A stretch of 32,282 nucleotides of DNA from Sperchopsis tessellata (lineage: Eukaryota; Arthropoda; Insecta; Coleoptera; Hydrophilidae), in NCBI GenBank assembly GCA_033557685.1, contig JAWQRN010000283.1, positions 1-32,282 of the forward strand. The letters are read 5' to 3'. A program made the position numbers and the translations under genes. This document shows, one piece after another, positions 9,321-19,500 of the stretch (the stretch's first letter is position 1; every line of letters starts with the position of its first letter). The notes under the pieces are model-generated. The model was not told the DNA's origin. It was given only the letters and a program-made list of their open reading frames with translations, and did no database searches.

Positions 9321-9610
9321 AAGGATTTGGAAAGAAAAACACTTAAATAGTTATACGAATCATCATCTCAATCACTGGAATCACTCCACATACATTCATG
9401 GAACATCTATTCCAATTAAATCTTCTATAGAATATACATACCCGAACACAAAAAGCAGTAATTCTATAAACTTGCAATATTGTTGGAAAGTTTTTAAATC
9501 AACAATTGTAACTCTAAATAAACTTGGCAATAGCCCGTCTTTTTAGATTAACCCTAATGTAAAATTTAGGATAATCAATCAAGATATAAAAAATAATTAT
9601 AATAAATGTA

Positions 9611-9904
9611 TTTATTGGCCGAAGAAAATATCAATAGGATACCACACCATAGATAGCCATCTGCATGTCCTCAATTTGTGAGATACATGCGAATTACTCC
9701 TTAGGCCGAAAATAAATCGTAAGTAACTATTTTGAACCTTCTGAAACAAGGGCCATACCATGGTACACGAGATGACAAAAGTGATTTAGCATATAAGACT
9801 TACAAAAAAATTTACGAACATTAGGAGTCAAAAGTGACGAAATGGATAAATGGATTTTACTCAGCAGTAAGCCATATAAAACATGAAATATTTTTAAGTA
9901 ACCT
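9611..9904. other. Unassigned AT-rich stretch between two LINEs
   Basis: No secure similarity. On the minus strand it could be the worn 3' coding or non-coding end of the Jockey-like LINE at 9905-11515, but no motif confirms it. Confidence 0.4.
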
Positions 9905-11515
9905 TAAATTAACACCAACCTGAAACCAAGTTTTTTCGCCGTAAAAGAAAACGGGAGAATATCATCATCAAACCCATCAGACACCCTAACTCTCTGTGAT
10001 GTGCCTCCTAAATTGTTACATAAATATCTACAAAGAGTTATCGATGCTCAAAATCTGTGCAGAATAGCTAACAGCAACTGGTGGTTCAAGATAGAGACGA
10101 ATTACGAGAAAAGTCAAGACTATGAAAAATATCATCGGTTACAGTTAGAAGTGTAGAGGCTCTGCAATAGTTATTTCTGAAACCAGGCTGTGTATTAGAG
10201 AGAATATTAAAATCAAGAAGATGACCTTAAGGTTGGTGAGCAATCACATTTTCCAAAATTTTCGAGAGAGGGGACATAATGCTGATCGGTCGGGTATCCT
10301 TAAACTGAATGCATGCCTTAGATTGCATTAATTTGGATCATTTTCAAGGATATTACACAAGCACTGATGGAGGTAGAAGGCAACGGTATCTGTGTGAAAT
10401 TAAATTTCAGAATCTCTTATATTTGTAGAAAAGAACATTAGATCATCACACTACTCACAGCTAATATGTTCACAAAATATTAATTTTAGCCATTGGAATC
10501 ACAAAGGTGCGACGGCAGAGCAGCACTAACTTTCATACGCATATTAAGATGATTACTCTCCCTCTAAATGGACCAGGTGCTAATAGCTGAAAGAAAGCAT
10601 TTTCTCGCGACTAATGGATGTGATGTGATAAGATTCCCCAAGCTTTTATAATGCTCTCATGAGGTTGCATTGCTTTTTCTTGTGGCCCGTTTATGTGCGT
10701 TGTCTCTCAGAGACATCATTCGTCGAATAGTTGGTGTGATCCATGGATCAGGAGGCCTCGTAAAAACTCTCAGCCTTAATAGTGCATAATAATCGAAGAA
10801 TCCAATTAGATTATCGCTAAGAAAATTCACTTTTTCATCAATAGACTGCATACCGTACATGCGATGCCATGGCAAAAAAAGAAAAGTCGTAAAGAAAGTA
10901 ATCTAAATTAGAATTACTCATATCACGAAGCATGCACTTTGAAGCATCCTTTTTTACAAGCTAAGGCTTCCTGCATTCACAGAGTATATTAAGAAATGAT
11001 CCGACACATCATCAAGATTCTCAATATCTAGCGAGGAAACATGAAATCTCAGAACTGATGATATGATTAATCAAACCAACGCAAAACCCTCCGGAATAGA
11101 TATATACCTTTTGACAAGAGTAATATCACATAGGAGATTAATATGAATAACACCCAAAGGAATATAAAAGTCACAACTAAATAAAATCTAAGGAAAATTT
11201 TCTTTGATGAATTCAAAAAAACAAACCAATATCAGAACCGCAGGAACGATAAACTACAGGAAAGTTAGCTCTATAACCACCAAAATCCATCTATTGCATT
11301 GTAAGAATTTCAATAAATGGCTGAATGATACTGAATTCAGAAGGTATTTCAAAAGACAATCCTTCCCTTAAATAAAGGGCCACTCCATCAGCATGGGTTG
11401 ACCGATCACTAATATTAATATAATTAAGAGGATTTTTTTTATTATAAAAGAAAACCATAAAATCCCTACTATTTTTCTTTGTTGTAGTCCTGCTAGGGGA
11501 TTTCGAGAACATTAA
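9905..11515 (-). pseudogene. Jockey-like (APE-type) LINE: endonuclease and N-terminal RT relic
   Basis: Read from 11515 downward. The frame 11291-11512 gives STHADGVALYLREGLSFEIP, typical of the APE endonuclease of Jockey/CR1-like LINEs. In shifted frames CGSDIGLFF and FYIPLGVIHINLLCDI continue the endonuclease, and VSDHFLIY (10981-11005) corresponds to its conserved SDH box. Frame 10657-10875 (FLSDNLIGFFDYYALL ... PPDPWITPTIRRMMSLRD) is the linker before RT. RT begins at RPISIMSPLSKILENVI (about 10240-10290) and continues through NILSNTQPGFRNNY and LLTVTDDIFHSLD (about 10130-10190). The block that should carry the motif A aspartate is missing beyond LDFSRNSS. SQRVRVSDG (about 9980) is near the end. 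The YADD motif was not found. Clade assignment (Jockey versus CR1) is inference. Confidence 0.78.
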
Positions 11516-13599
11516 ATGTTAGTAGCTCGAACCTACACCTTGAAAATATTGCAGTCATTTTAAATAGTCTGGGGTGAATATGTATTGGTAATGTACTACG
11601 GTCACTATTGTTCTGTATTTGGCTCATCCTGTTTAAGCAGTGAATTACCATTAAGAATTAAACACTAGCCAGTTTATTGAAGCTGTGTGAAAATGTTTAT
11701 TTTTTTTAATAATCCGTATTATGTTATTTCGGTGTTACAATCTTGTATATATTTGTAAATGTGTAGTTTTATATAATATATAATACGCAATCGTCTAAGT
11801 GGTCGACATACATATATATTAGTATGTCTAGTATAATTTGATCAAAGAAAATATCGCCAATTATAATAATGTATATTATTTGTCATGCCACATAAAAAAC
11901 TTTCCTTACCTCCTACATTTATTTCTTGAAGATTAGTTACTCCGCGCTTTATAATTTAAATATAATCCTTCAACTGCAAACGACTAGATTGTTAGAAAGC
12001 CGTCAGCGAATCATCATCTGGCACTTCCTTCAGGTCATTTATTTATTACCAGTAAATATTAAGGGCGCTTGTAATCAATTTAAAGCAGGGACTATTAATG
12101 GATTTTTCTTTTGCGGATGGCGATATAATTTGCATCATTATACTCCATTAGCTAAACCTCTTTAAGTTATTGCGTGCCGTTCTTAAATATTGTGGCTAAT
12201 GTTGAGAGCATGGCTGGCTACAAGGGGTGGTTGTAGGTATTCTCCACAAATTAATATTTTTATTTAGATAACTATTAGTATGTAAAAATTGATTTTAAAT
12301 AATGTCCAGTATAATAAATTGATAGAATAAACATTAATGTACTGTCCCTGCATATAATCGTAAAGTTTGCAGAGATTTTCAAAAGCAATATTAAGGAAAA
12401 TTATTGATAATCTGGAAATGTTTGTGAACTGTATACAATACTTTGGATAAACTTTAACACAAGCAACATCACCATAAGCAAGAACATTTGTAATGTAATG
12501 CATTTATGAGTAATTTACCCAAAATATTATACTCTAGTACTAATCTATTATGTCAATGAGCAAAGAAAATGCAACGCGGATAATAGATATTGCTAAAATT
12601 TGTACTAATTCTATAAAAATTATAATTTATAAATATTATATTTAACGCCAATTTCAATTATTTCTTAATCACGACCAATTGTTTTGGCATCTAAAGTCGC
12701 AGCTAGAATAGTGTTGCGTCCCTAAAAATTATATAAATATAAACTAGTAAATTAATTTTGATTTAATTTAATATTATCGCACCTCATTTTGTGAACAGTT
12801 TTTATTCAATTATTCGTGACAGATGTCTTCGCTCGAATAGAAACCTAACTGATGACTATGAAGCTCTGTCGGTGAAATAGTAATGGTGTCGGCGTCGGTC
12901 TAAAGACAGTTATTAAAGATATGGCTCCCAGCCTACACGCGTGGTAAAGTTTAATTAAAAATGAAATATATAATTTTTAAAATCTAACTTACAATTTAGA
13001 TGTCAATATAACGCATTGTGTATAATATATATATATGGTTTCTGTCTTTGTCTGTCCTTTTTCGCAAATTCTTACAGTGCATTAGCCTTTCTACATCCAT
13101 ACCTGCAACAGCTTTTTTGGTAAGAACAAATGTTAAAATCTTACCATTTCTGAACTATTGCAGTAAACAAACAGGGATAGTTATTGAAAGCGGGCTCTGA
13201 AAGGTATATTTAATATACGAGTCCAACAACTTTATATCTATGCTGGAAGAGTCATACAGTTTGATTAATTAAGAATATATGTTCTGGTACTGATGTTGAG
13301 AAAATCGTGCTTGCCGATACTTTAAAGTTTTGTTATCAAATCAGTGAGGTTGAGGTTTATTTCCTACACTCTTTGATTACATAGGCTTTGGCAAGGGCCT
13401 CATTTGCAAGGATTGAAAGTAAACCTCGATTAAAACTAAAATTTTACTGATGTGATTTGTACATCTGTGTTTAATATGTTCTTGCCTATTTATAAGATTA
13501 CTTAATATTCATATACCAACTTATAGGTTGCTGATGATTTTAAAAATATTTCAATCGAGTCTGCGTTTTATTTTTGTGATCACAAGACTACATTATAAT
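11516..13599. other. AT-rich stretch, no coding feature recognised
   Basis: Several open frames of 60-80 codons (for example 11926-12165 plus and 12264-12503 minus) have low-complexity composition and no recognisable motif, so I treat them as chance. At 12849-12877 there is a CTGATGA core 18 nt upstream of GAAA, a possible decayed hammerhead motif described in the findings. Confidence 0.5.
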
Positions 13600-14265
13600 T
13601 ATTATTATTAATTTAATCTTGATTGTTTTCTCCCAATTTAACATTGGGGTTAATCTAAGTAAACGGGCTATTGCCAAGTCTACTAAGAATTACTATTGTT
13701 GATTTAAAAATTGTCTAACAATATGACAAGTTTTTAGAATTACTGCTTTTTGTATTCGGGAATGTATATTCTGTAAAAAGATATAATTGGGATAGATGTT
13801 TGTATGTGGTGTGATTCCAGTGACTGAGATGATGAATGGTGTAACTACTACATAGTTTTGTTACCAAATCCTTTCTAACTCCATTGTCAGTGTTTGATAT
13901 TTTTCTATTTTTTCGCTGTATTTTTTGCTACATTTGTATCGTTAGGAACTGCCCTATCAATTAGGTATGTAATGGTTTGATTTTTGTCTTATAGTGTTAT
14001 ATCTGGTCTATTGTGTGGTATAGTTTTGTCTGTGTATATTGTTCTGTCCCAGTATAGTTTGTAGTTTTCGTTTTATAGTTTAGTTTCTGGTATGTATTTG
14101 CAATATGATGTATTGTCTAAAACAAGTTTATACTTTTGTGCTATTGCTTGGTGTATTATTTTACGAGCTGAGTTGTGTCTTTCTCTATATTCTACTCCAG
14201 CCAGTAATTTACATCCACCTGTTATGTGGTCTATGGTTTCTTATGTTTGATGACAATAAAGCGGG
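13600..14265 (-). mobile_element. RLE-type LINE copy 3, 5'-truncated, minus strand
   Basis: Read from 14265 downward the frame gives the knuckle CHQT-stop-ETIDHITGGCK, VEYRERHNSARKIIHQAIAQ, ENYKLYWDRTIYTDKTI, and then the endonuclease core HNRPDITL ... TYLIDRAVPNDTNV. The PD and following aspartate of the RLE fold are retained. Its 3' part (13615-13870) closely matches 9357-9590 of copy 2 on the opposite strand, and both end near an AATCAAGAT segment followed by TAA/ATA-rich repeats. The 5' cut at the zinc knuckle is typical of incomplete target-primed reverse transcription. The copy carries only stops and small indels, and looks younger than copy 2 over the shared region. Confidence 0.82.
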
Positions 14266-15386
14266 ATTATGAGACTTACTCCAATCAAAGCAATGTGCTT
14301 TTATTTGATTATGTAATCAAAAGAAAGCGATAACAAAAAGAACCAATATATTTTCAGGTACACTCCCAAATACACCATACCCGAATATCACAAATAAAAT
14401 TATTAAGAGAAGCTAGAACCATTTATTGTAATATTTTTTAAGGAGAAAATCATAAATGATAACTTTTCCAATCTCGAAAATGTTTCATTTCTCACCGCAA
14501 GAAAACTTGAAATTCTACTATACTAATTTGATTTGTTAATAACTTGACGATACGATACCCTAAAATTATAATTTTATGATTTTGAGAATAAATTAAAGGA
14601 CGTTGAAATAACAACCCCACAATGAAAAATAAATAAACAGCATTAATCGTGGCACTTGCTGGCATTATTATGAGAAGCATCTCCGTTTTACGTATGCATG
14701 AGGCATCAAATACCATACATAGCTATTTCGCAGTACTACTGCTCGTCAGTACGACCAGGTAATTGAACCCTACTACAAACACACAGCAAAACTGACTACT
14801 ATAAATTATATACAACTTACTATGAAATGTTTCATATAGTAAGCGCCATCTCAATATGGCCAGGAGAAATCTTGCGTTAGGGATATTCAACAATTACAAG
14901 AAAACTTAGAGATGGGGATGTTTTACAAAATTTAAAAATTTAAATGAACGTATTATTTAGCTCATGCTCATGCATATGTTGAAAATTTATATATTTAAAT
15001 ATATATTGTAGTTTTCTGATTTTTGCAGGAATATTATTTATTGCCATTAAAAGTCATACCGAGATGTCTCTGCTAGAAAATTTTGTTGTTTCCTCGAGCA
15101 TTGAAAAAAGACCGTTTACATTAAATGTGCCAGTCAGCTATGTTGTAAAATTACAAATAATGCTTCAATTGAGTGAATTTAAATGTTTTCAGTGGCTAAC
15201 TGAGTCCAAAATAATTAGTGGTATGTAGCATATTATTGTTAAGCTTAATCTCGATAGAAATGACGACTTTCTATTTGTAATTTTGAAGATGATAGAAATA
15301 AAACCATAGAAATATTAATAGATTCAAAGGGATTCAAAACACAGTCTGAACCTCAAAACCTAATCCTACACTATATACAAGCAAGA
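14266..15386. other. AT-rich stretch, no identified feature
   Basis: Nothing recognised on either strand; the 14492-14716 minus open frame has no family motif. Confidence 0.5.
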
Positions 15387-15711
15387 TTTCGCCGGTGACG
15401 GACAGGTGGGCCGCGTGCCGCAAAAATGTAAACAATAAAAAGTTACTTTGTCATTTCCATTGGAATGAGGTAAGCACTGGATCTTGGGATACATTTCGCG
15501 CTCATTTGCACTCGTCAGCCAAGGCGTTATTAAAACGCGTGCTGTCATTTTTTGGTGTAAAGATAAACCGAACTCTAATTTTAGAGTAAACTTTCGCCGC
15601 TGAAGGAAAAATGTAAACAATGAAAAGTTACTTTGCCATAAATTGGTATATGAGGTAAGCACTGGACCTTGAGATGCATTTCGCGCTTATTTGCGCTCGT
15701 CAGTCAAGGAT
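15387..15711. repeat. GC-richer imperfect duplication
   Basis: Two related blocks start with TTTCGCC at 15387 and 15592. They share AAAAATGTAAACAAT, AAAGTTACTTTG, GAGGTAAGCACTGGA and an ATTTCGCGCT...TTTGC...CTCGTCAG segment (15493 and 15678). The offset changes from 205 to 185 bp because block 2 lacks about 20 bp near its start. The linker (about 15526-15591) is unrelated. Its GC content is well above that of its surroundings. Open frames here (15395-15589 plus, 15366-15662 minus) overlap the repeats and are not convincing genes. Confidence 0.8.
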
Positions 15712-17037
15712 ACCAATGCTTAAACCTCATTTGTAGATATCATAAGGTAAACATTTTTTCATATATAAAAAACAAAACAGAAATTACGCATTCCGCACAC
15801 TCGATACCACACAGATGTACCGCCAAGATTATTACGAACACAAAATAAACAAAAACTCAAGAGTATGAATCCTTATATAGTAGATATATGCGATGCTATC
15901 ACGATGTAGTTTACTACGCTCTAAGGAAGAGTAAGTACTACCTGCTTACTGTTATTTTAAACACATTTTAATTTAATGTTGTATTGTGTTTTTTAGTGCA
16001 ATCTGAGACATACGTATATTTTGAGAAAGGGGCAATCCGTGCATCGAAACGTCAGTATTGTATTTCTACATGTGGATTCTAATTAAATTATCGTTTTAAA
16101 AATAATTACTTTCCGTTCAAATTAATTTGAAATTGATCTTTACTAATACTCTCAAATCTAAATATCCACATAGTACGAAATAAATTTTGTAAACACTGCT
16201 TTTTCATATTAGTGTCTTTGCAACTGATTGGATTTTTTACCATTTACTTCACAGGTTGAAATGTTAAACTACACCATTCACTAATCTCTTGCTTCCCTCA
16301 AAGTCGAAAGATAAGTCTGTTAAAATTTTAACCGAGAGTTGGATAAGAAATATTTTTGCAATTAACAGGATCTAGGTTAGTGTTAATTACGTGAAAATAG
16401 AACACAAGTGTCCCAAACAGCAGAGAAAATACAACATGTAATTTTATATATTTTTATGTAGAATAACTTTAATTGAATCCATATCCCATTTTTATAAAAA
16501 TAATTTTATTCGTAGTTACTTTATTCTGTAACACATTTGAATAAATCTAACTTAACTTCTGGGTTTTCTATCTTATTGGATATTTTGAGAAGTTAAAATA
16601 ATAATATGCTTTGTTATGATTAGACTAGTCAATTGTAAAATGGTTTACGTTATTATGAGAACACAAAACCACCATTACTAATTAAGTTTCTTGGAAATGT
16701 GTGCAACCAGTGACTCATTATAATAGATGGCAAGCTTAACTGCCCCCATCTACATATATTTTGTCATTAATAGACTAACGTTCTACTTCTTGAGCCTATG
16801 TTTGTCCACATTTTCTTCTGCATTGTATTTTACGAAACCACTGTTTTTTTCACTATATCTTTCAGCGATTGGTATCTTGTTTAGCGATCTTTAGTAACAA
16901 TTTTAACCCTTTCCGGAAAAATATCACTATTGACTGATTTATGCATGCACATTTTTATAGTAGATATAATGTCAGCTACATTTTTAATATAGCAAGAAAT
17001 CTAATCAAAGCCACTTTGTCTTTCATATGAAGTTATA
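15712..17037. other. AT-rich stretch with one weak hammerhead-like relic
   Basis: No coding similarity recognised. 16021-16063 holds a GAAAC-type motif with a preceding hairpin, listed separately. Confidence 0.45.
16021..16063 (+). ncRNA. Decayed hammerhead-like motif (weak)
   Basis: Imperfect stem GGGGCA/TGCATC (5-nt loop) runs straight into GAAA (16046-16049), then C-GTCA-GTA. This is the same minimal helix III layout as the candidate at 23.3 kb. The 5' core TTGAGAAA matches CTGATGAA at only five of eight positions, and no good helix I is seen. At best a dead relative. Confidence 0.2.
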
Positions 17038-18300
17038 CAGGTGGCGCAACAAGAACTGCATTTTTAAATTCGCCGTTGTCAAACGTATAATATTTATAAT
17101 GGGCATACGCTATCTATATAACCTATAAATTAATTAGGCAGTAATACACAATTGCAAAACTTTTAGAAATTATTAAAATTTATTATGAAAATGGTGAAAA
17201 CATATGCCAACATTCAAAGCAGTGAAGAATTTAATCATCTGTTGAAAACAAGCAAGCATAAATTAGTCATCGTCCTGTTCGTTTAAGGGGAAATGTGGAT
17301 ACTGTAAGACGTAGTGTATCAAATGAACCAAGCACTTCGATTCGTCATCGTTCGCAAAAATTAAAAATTACCAAATATTCGTTATAACGAATTTTGCAAA
17401 AATATTTGGGTTTACGACCGTATAATATTCAATTTATGCAAGAAATAAAGCCTGCTGACCACCAACATCATCATACGTTCATGATATGGTGCTTGAAACG
17501 CATTGAAGAAGGTAAGGATTTAAAAAAAAAACATTTTCAGAGACGAAACTCATATCCACTTGAATGGCTATGTAAACACGCAAAATTGCCGAATATGGGC
17601 AATAAAGTCCGTGTAGTAGAGATGATAGCAAAGCTCGGATAGAAGAAGCAGTACAAGAAGAAGAAGGGCTACAGATAACACAAAAGTAATTCAAGAAGTG
17701 CCGATTCATCCAAATTGTGCCACCTTGGTGTGGTTTTTGGACAGGAGGAGTCGTTGGACCATATTTCCTCGAAGATGAAGATGGTCATGGTAATTTCTGT
17801 CAATGAAAATCGATATCGTGTCATGATTCAAACTTTATTTTGGCATAAATTGAACGATTTGGACTTGAGAAGCATGTGGTTCCAGCAGAATTAGACTACT
17901 TGTCATACCGCTGATGAAACAATGGCTTTATTGCAGGAATAGTTCCCTGACCGTGTAATTTCTTGTCGTGAAAATGTGAATTGGGAGCCACGATCGTGTA
18001 TTTTAACCCCTTAAGATTTTTTCTCTGGGGTTATGTTAAATCTCAAGAGAACGCTAAGAATCCAAAACCCATCGCTGACCTTTACTCCAACATCACTCAT
18101 GTCATTGCAGATATGCATTTATGTGAATCCGCTATTAAAAATTTTGCTCAAAGAGTCTTCATCTGTATCAGGAACCGAAGTGGCCATTTGGCCGATATCA
18201 TTTCCCGTACATAATTCCTATGTGCACTAATTACATTGACACCAATAAACATGATCATTTATTTATTGATTTAAATCGCAGTTCTTGTTGCGCCACCCTT
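17038..18300 (+). mobile_element. mariner-type DNA transposon (DD41D-like), TIR to TIR
   Basis: 1,263 bp element. The left end (17038-17059) and right end (18278-18300) are inverted copies sharing GGTGGCGCAACAAGAACTGC, apart from one G lost on the left. TA dinucleotides flank both sides (17036-17037 and 18301-18302), as expected for the TA target duplication of mariner elements. The single internal gene is a transposase pseudogene on the plus strand. Size and structure are those of a full-length mariner. Confidence 0.92.
17173..18213 (+). pseudogene. mariner DD41D-like transposase, multiply broken
   Basis: The transposase cuts and pastes its element through the TIRs. The frame begins near IIKIYYENGENICQ (about 17172). 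SNEPSTSIRHRSQKLKI (about 17317-17367) and RILQKYLGLRPYNIQF (about 17389-17436) cover the second HTH. The catalytic core begins at FRDETHIHLNGYV (first aspartate codon 17542-17544). FQQN-stop-TTCHTADETM holds the second position (codon 17889-17891), where aspartate is now asparagine. RSCILTP-stop-DFFLWGYVKS holds the third (codon 18015-18017). The 126-nt distance between the last two equals DD41D spacing. The C-terminal NFAQRVFICIRNRSGHLADII ends in a stop near 18211. Frameshifts near 17640 and elsewhere plus several stops make it inactive; any mobility would need transposase from elsewhere. Confidence 0.88.
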
Positions 18301-19389
18301 TACCAGCATGAACATCATTAACCATAATATAGAGCTATCCACTCTGTCACTCCGTGGATGCAGATTTTTCAGTGTCTGATCATTTCCATCTCTAAGATAA
18401 CATATATCTTTTGTGACCTTATACATCTGTGGACAGACCTTTTTCGTTGATATAAATTCAAAGTAAAAAAATAAATTCACCACAATAGTATTATAACTAT
18501 TGCCCATTTTTTAAATGGTTCAAATTTAAAATTAGTGTCAAAGTTATCAAGTAGTATAAATATCAAATGTATGGTAAAATTTATTGTACTATAACCGTCA
18601 CATGCGGCTGCATTGTTTACTTAACACACATAAATTAGGTTATGTTTTAACCGTTTGATTAATTCATTGAGAGAAGTAATTTCAAATTGGTAAGATATTA
18701 TTAACGTCTTGTATATGCAACTATATAGTGTAATACGAATATATTTACGGATATACGCAAAAGCATGAGGTACACTGTACTTGTACTATGTAGAATTGCG
18801 ATTATGAAACAGTGGATAAATGCTCTGGGTATATAATTTACAATGATTTTGTATCACGCATCTTTTAAAATTACGAGCTCTTTAAGCAGGAATATTGCAT
18901 GTGACGAATGTTAAATGTACCTATAAAGGTTCGTCGTCTAATCGCGTGTTGAAGTCTAATATCTCAATCGAGCCATAATAAAATAGCTAATAAACAACAA
19001 TCTTCTATAATCTTGCAAAAATTCTGTATACGATGTAATTTTAAAGACAATTGCTTTATTCCAAACTCTCGTCCGACGATATCTATGCCAGAGCCGTTCG
19101 TCATTTATTATTTTTGTGATTTTGCGGCCCTAGAATTACAATTAATATAAATGTATGCTTTAGTTATACATACAGGTATTTTAATTTTTTTATTATAATA
19201 GTTTCACATTCAAGACCGTACCTACAATGAGATGTTACACAATACGTTGTAACATACTTTGTAACATAACACGTACATTGACTGATAACAATTAATTAAA
19301 TGAACATATAATGGTTTGACAGTAGGCGAAAATAAAATAATTTCATGAGAAAATAACCAAGCATATTCATATTCAGACTTCAATAGTTG
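18301..19389. other. AT-rich stretch, no identified feature
   Basis: Nothing recognised. The minus open frame 18271-18507 overlaps the mariner TIR and is not a gene. Confidence 0.5.
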
Positions 19390-19500
19390 TATTAGATATC
19401 TTCAGTTTTTACGGGAGATAACAGTATGCACCGTTGCGGGGTATATTACCGAAGCATTTAGCTCTTAAAACTATTGACTGGCATGTGACTCTTAGGAAAA
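19390..19500 (-). mobile_element. Penelope 3'-tail fragment (second copy)
   Basis: Shares ordered blocks with 1749-1856: ATCTTCAG followed by a T run, AGATAAC, CACCGTTGC, and TTAGCTCTTAAA at 19459. A stretch of about 35 bp present in the 2-kb copy (around 1775-1810) is missing here. No RT or GIY-YIG sequence adjoins it, so it is an isolated tail or a badly eroded insertion. Confidence 0.5.

Larger units (their letters stand above)
6990..9610 (+). mobile_element. RLE-type LINE copy 2 (R2/R4-like superfamily), internally deleted
   Basis: A second copy of the family seen at 5950-6720. It contains a probable 5' leader, an N-terminal SANT/Myb-like region (7194-7448), the pre-RT linker (about 7750-8700), a deletion that removes RT motifs A and B, RT motif C onwards (about 8720-8840), a CCHC knuckle and the RLE domain (8960-9320), and a 3' tail ending near 9610. 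The tail (9357-9590) is closely shared with the minus-strand copy at 13600-14265. The 5' boundary is uncertain, anywhere between about 6900 and 7190. Confidence 0.78.

Noticed and set aside
9720..9830. Plus-strand Jockey-like linker (DLAYKTYKKIYEH)
   Set aside because: Too short and isolated; overlapping minus-strand Jockey sequence makes a separate plus-strand element unlikely.
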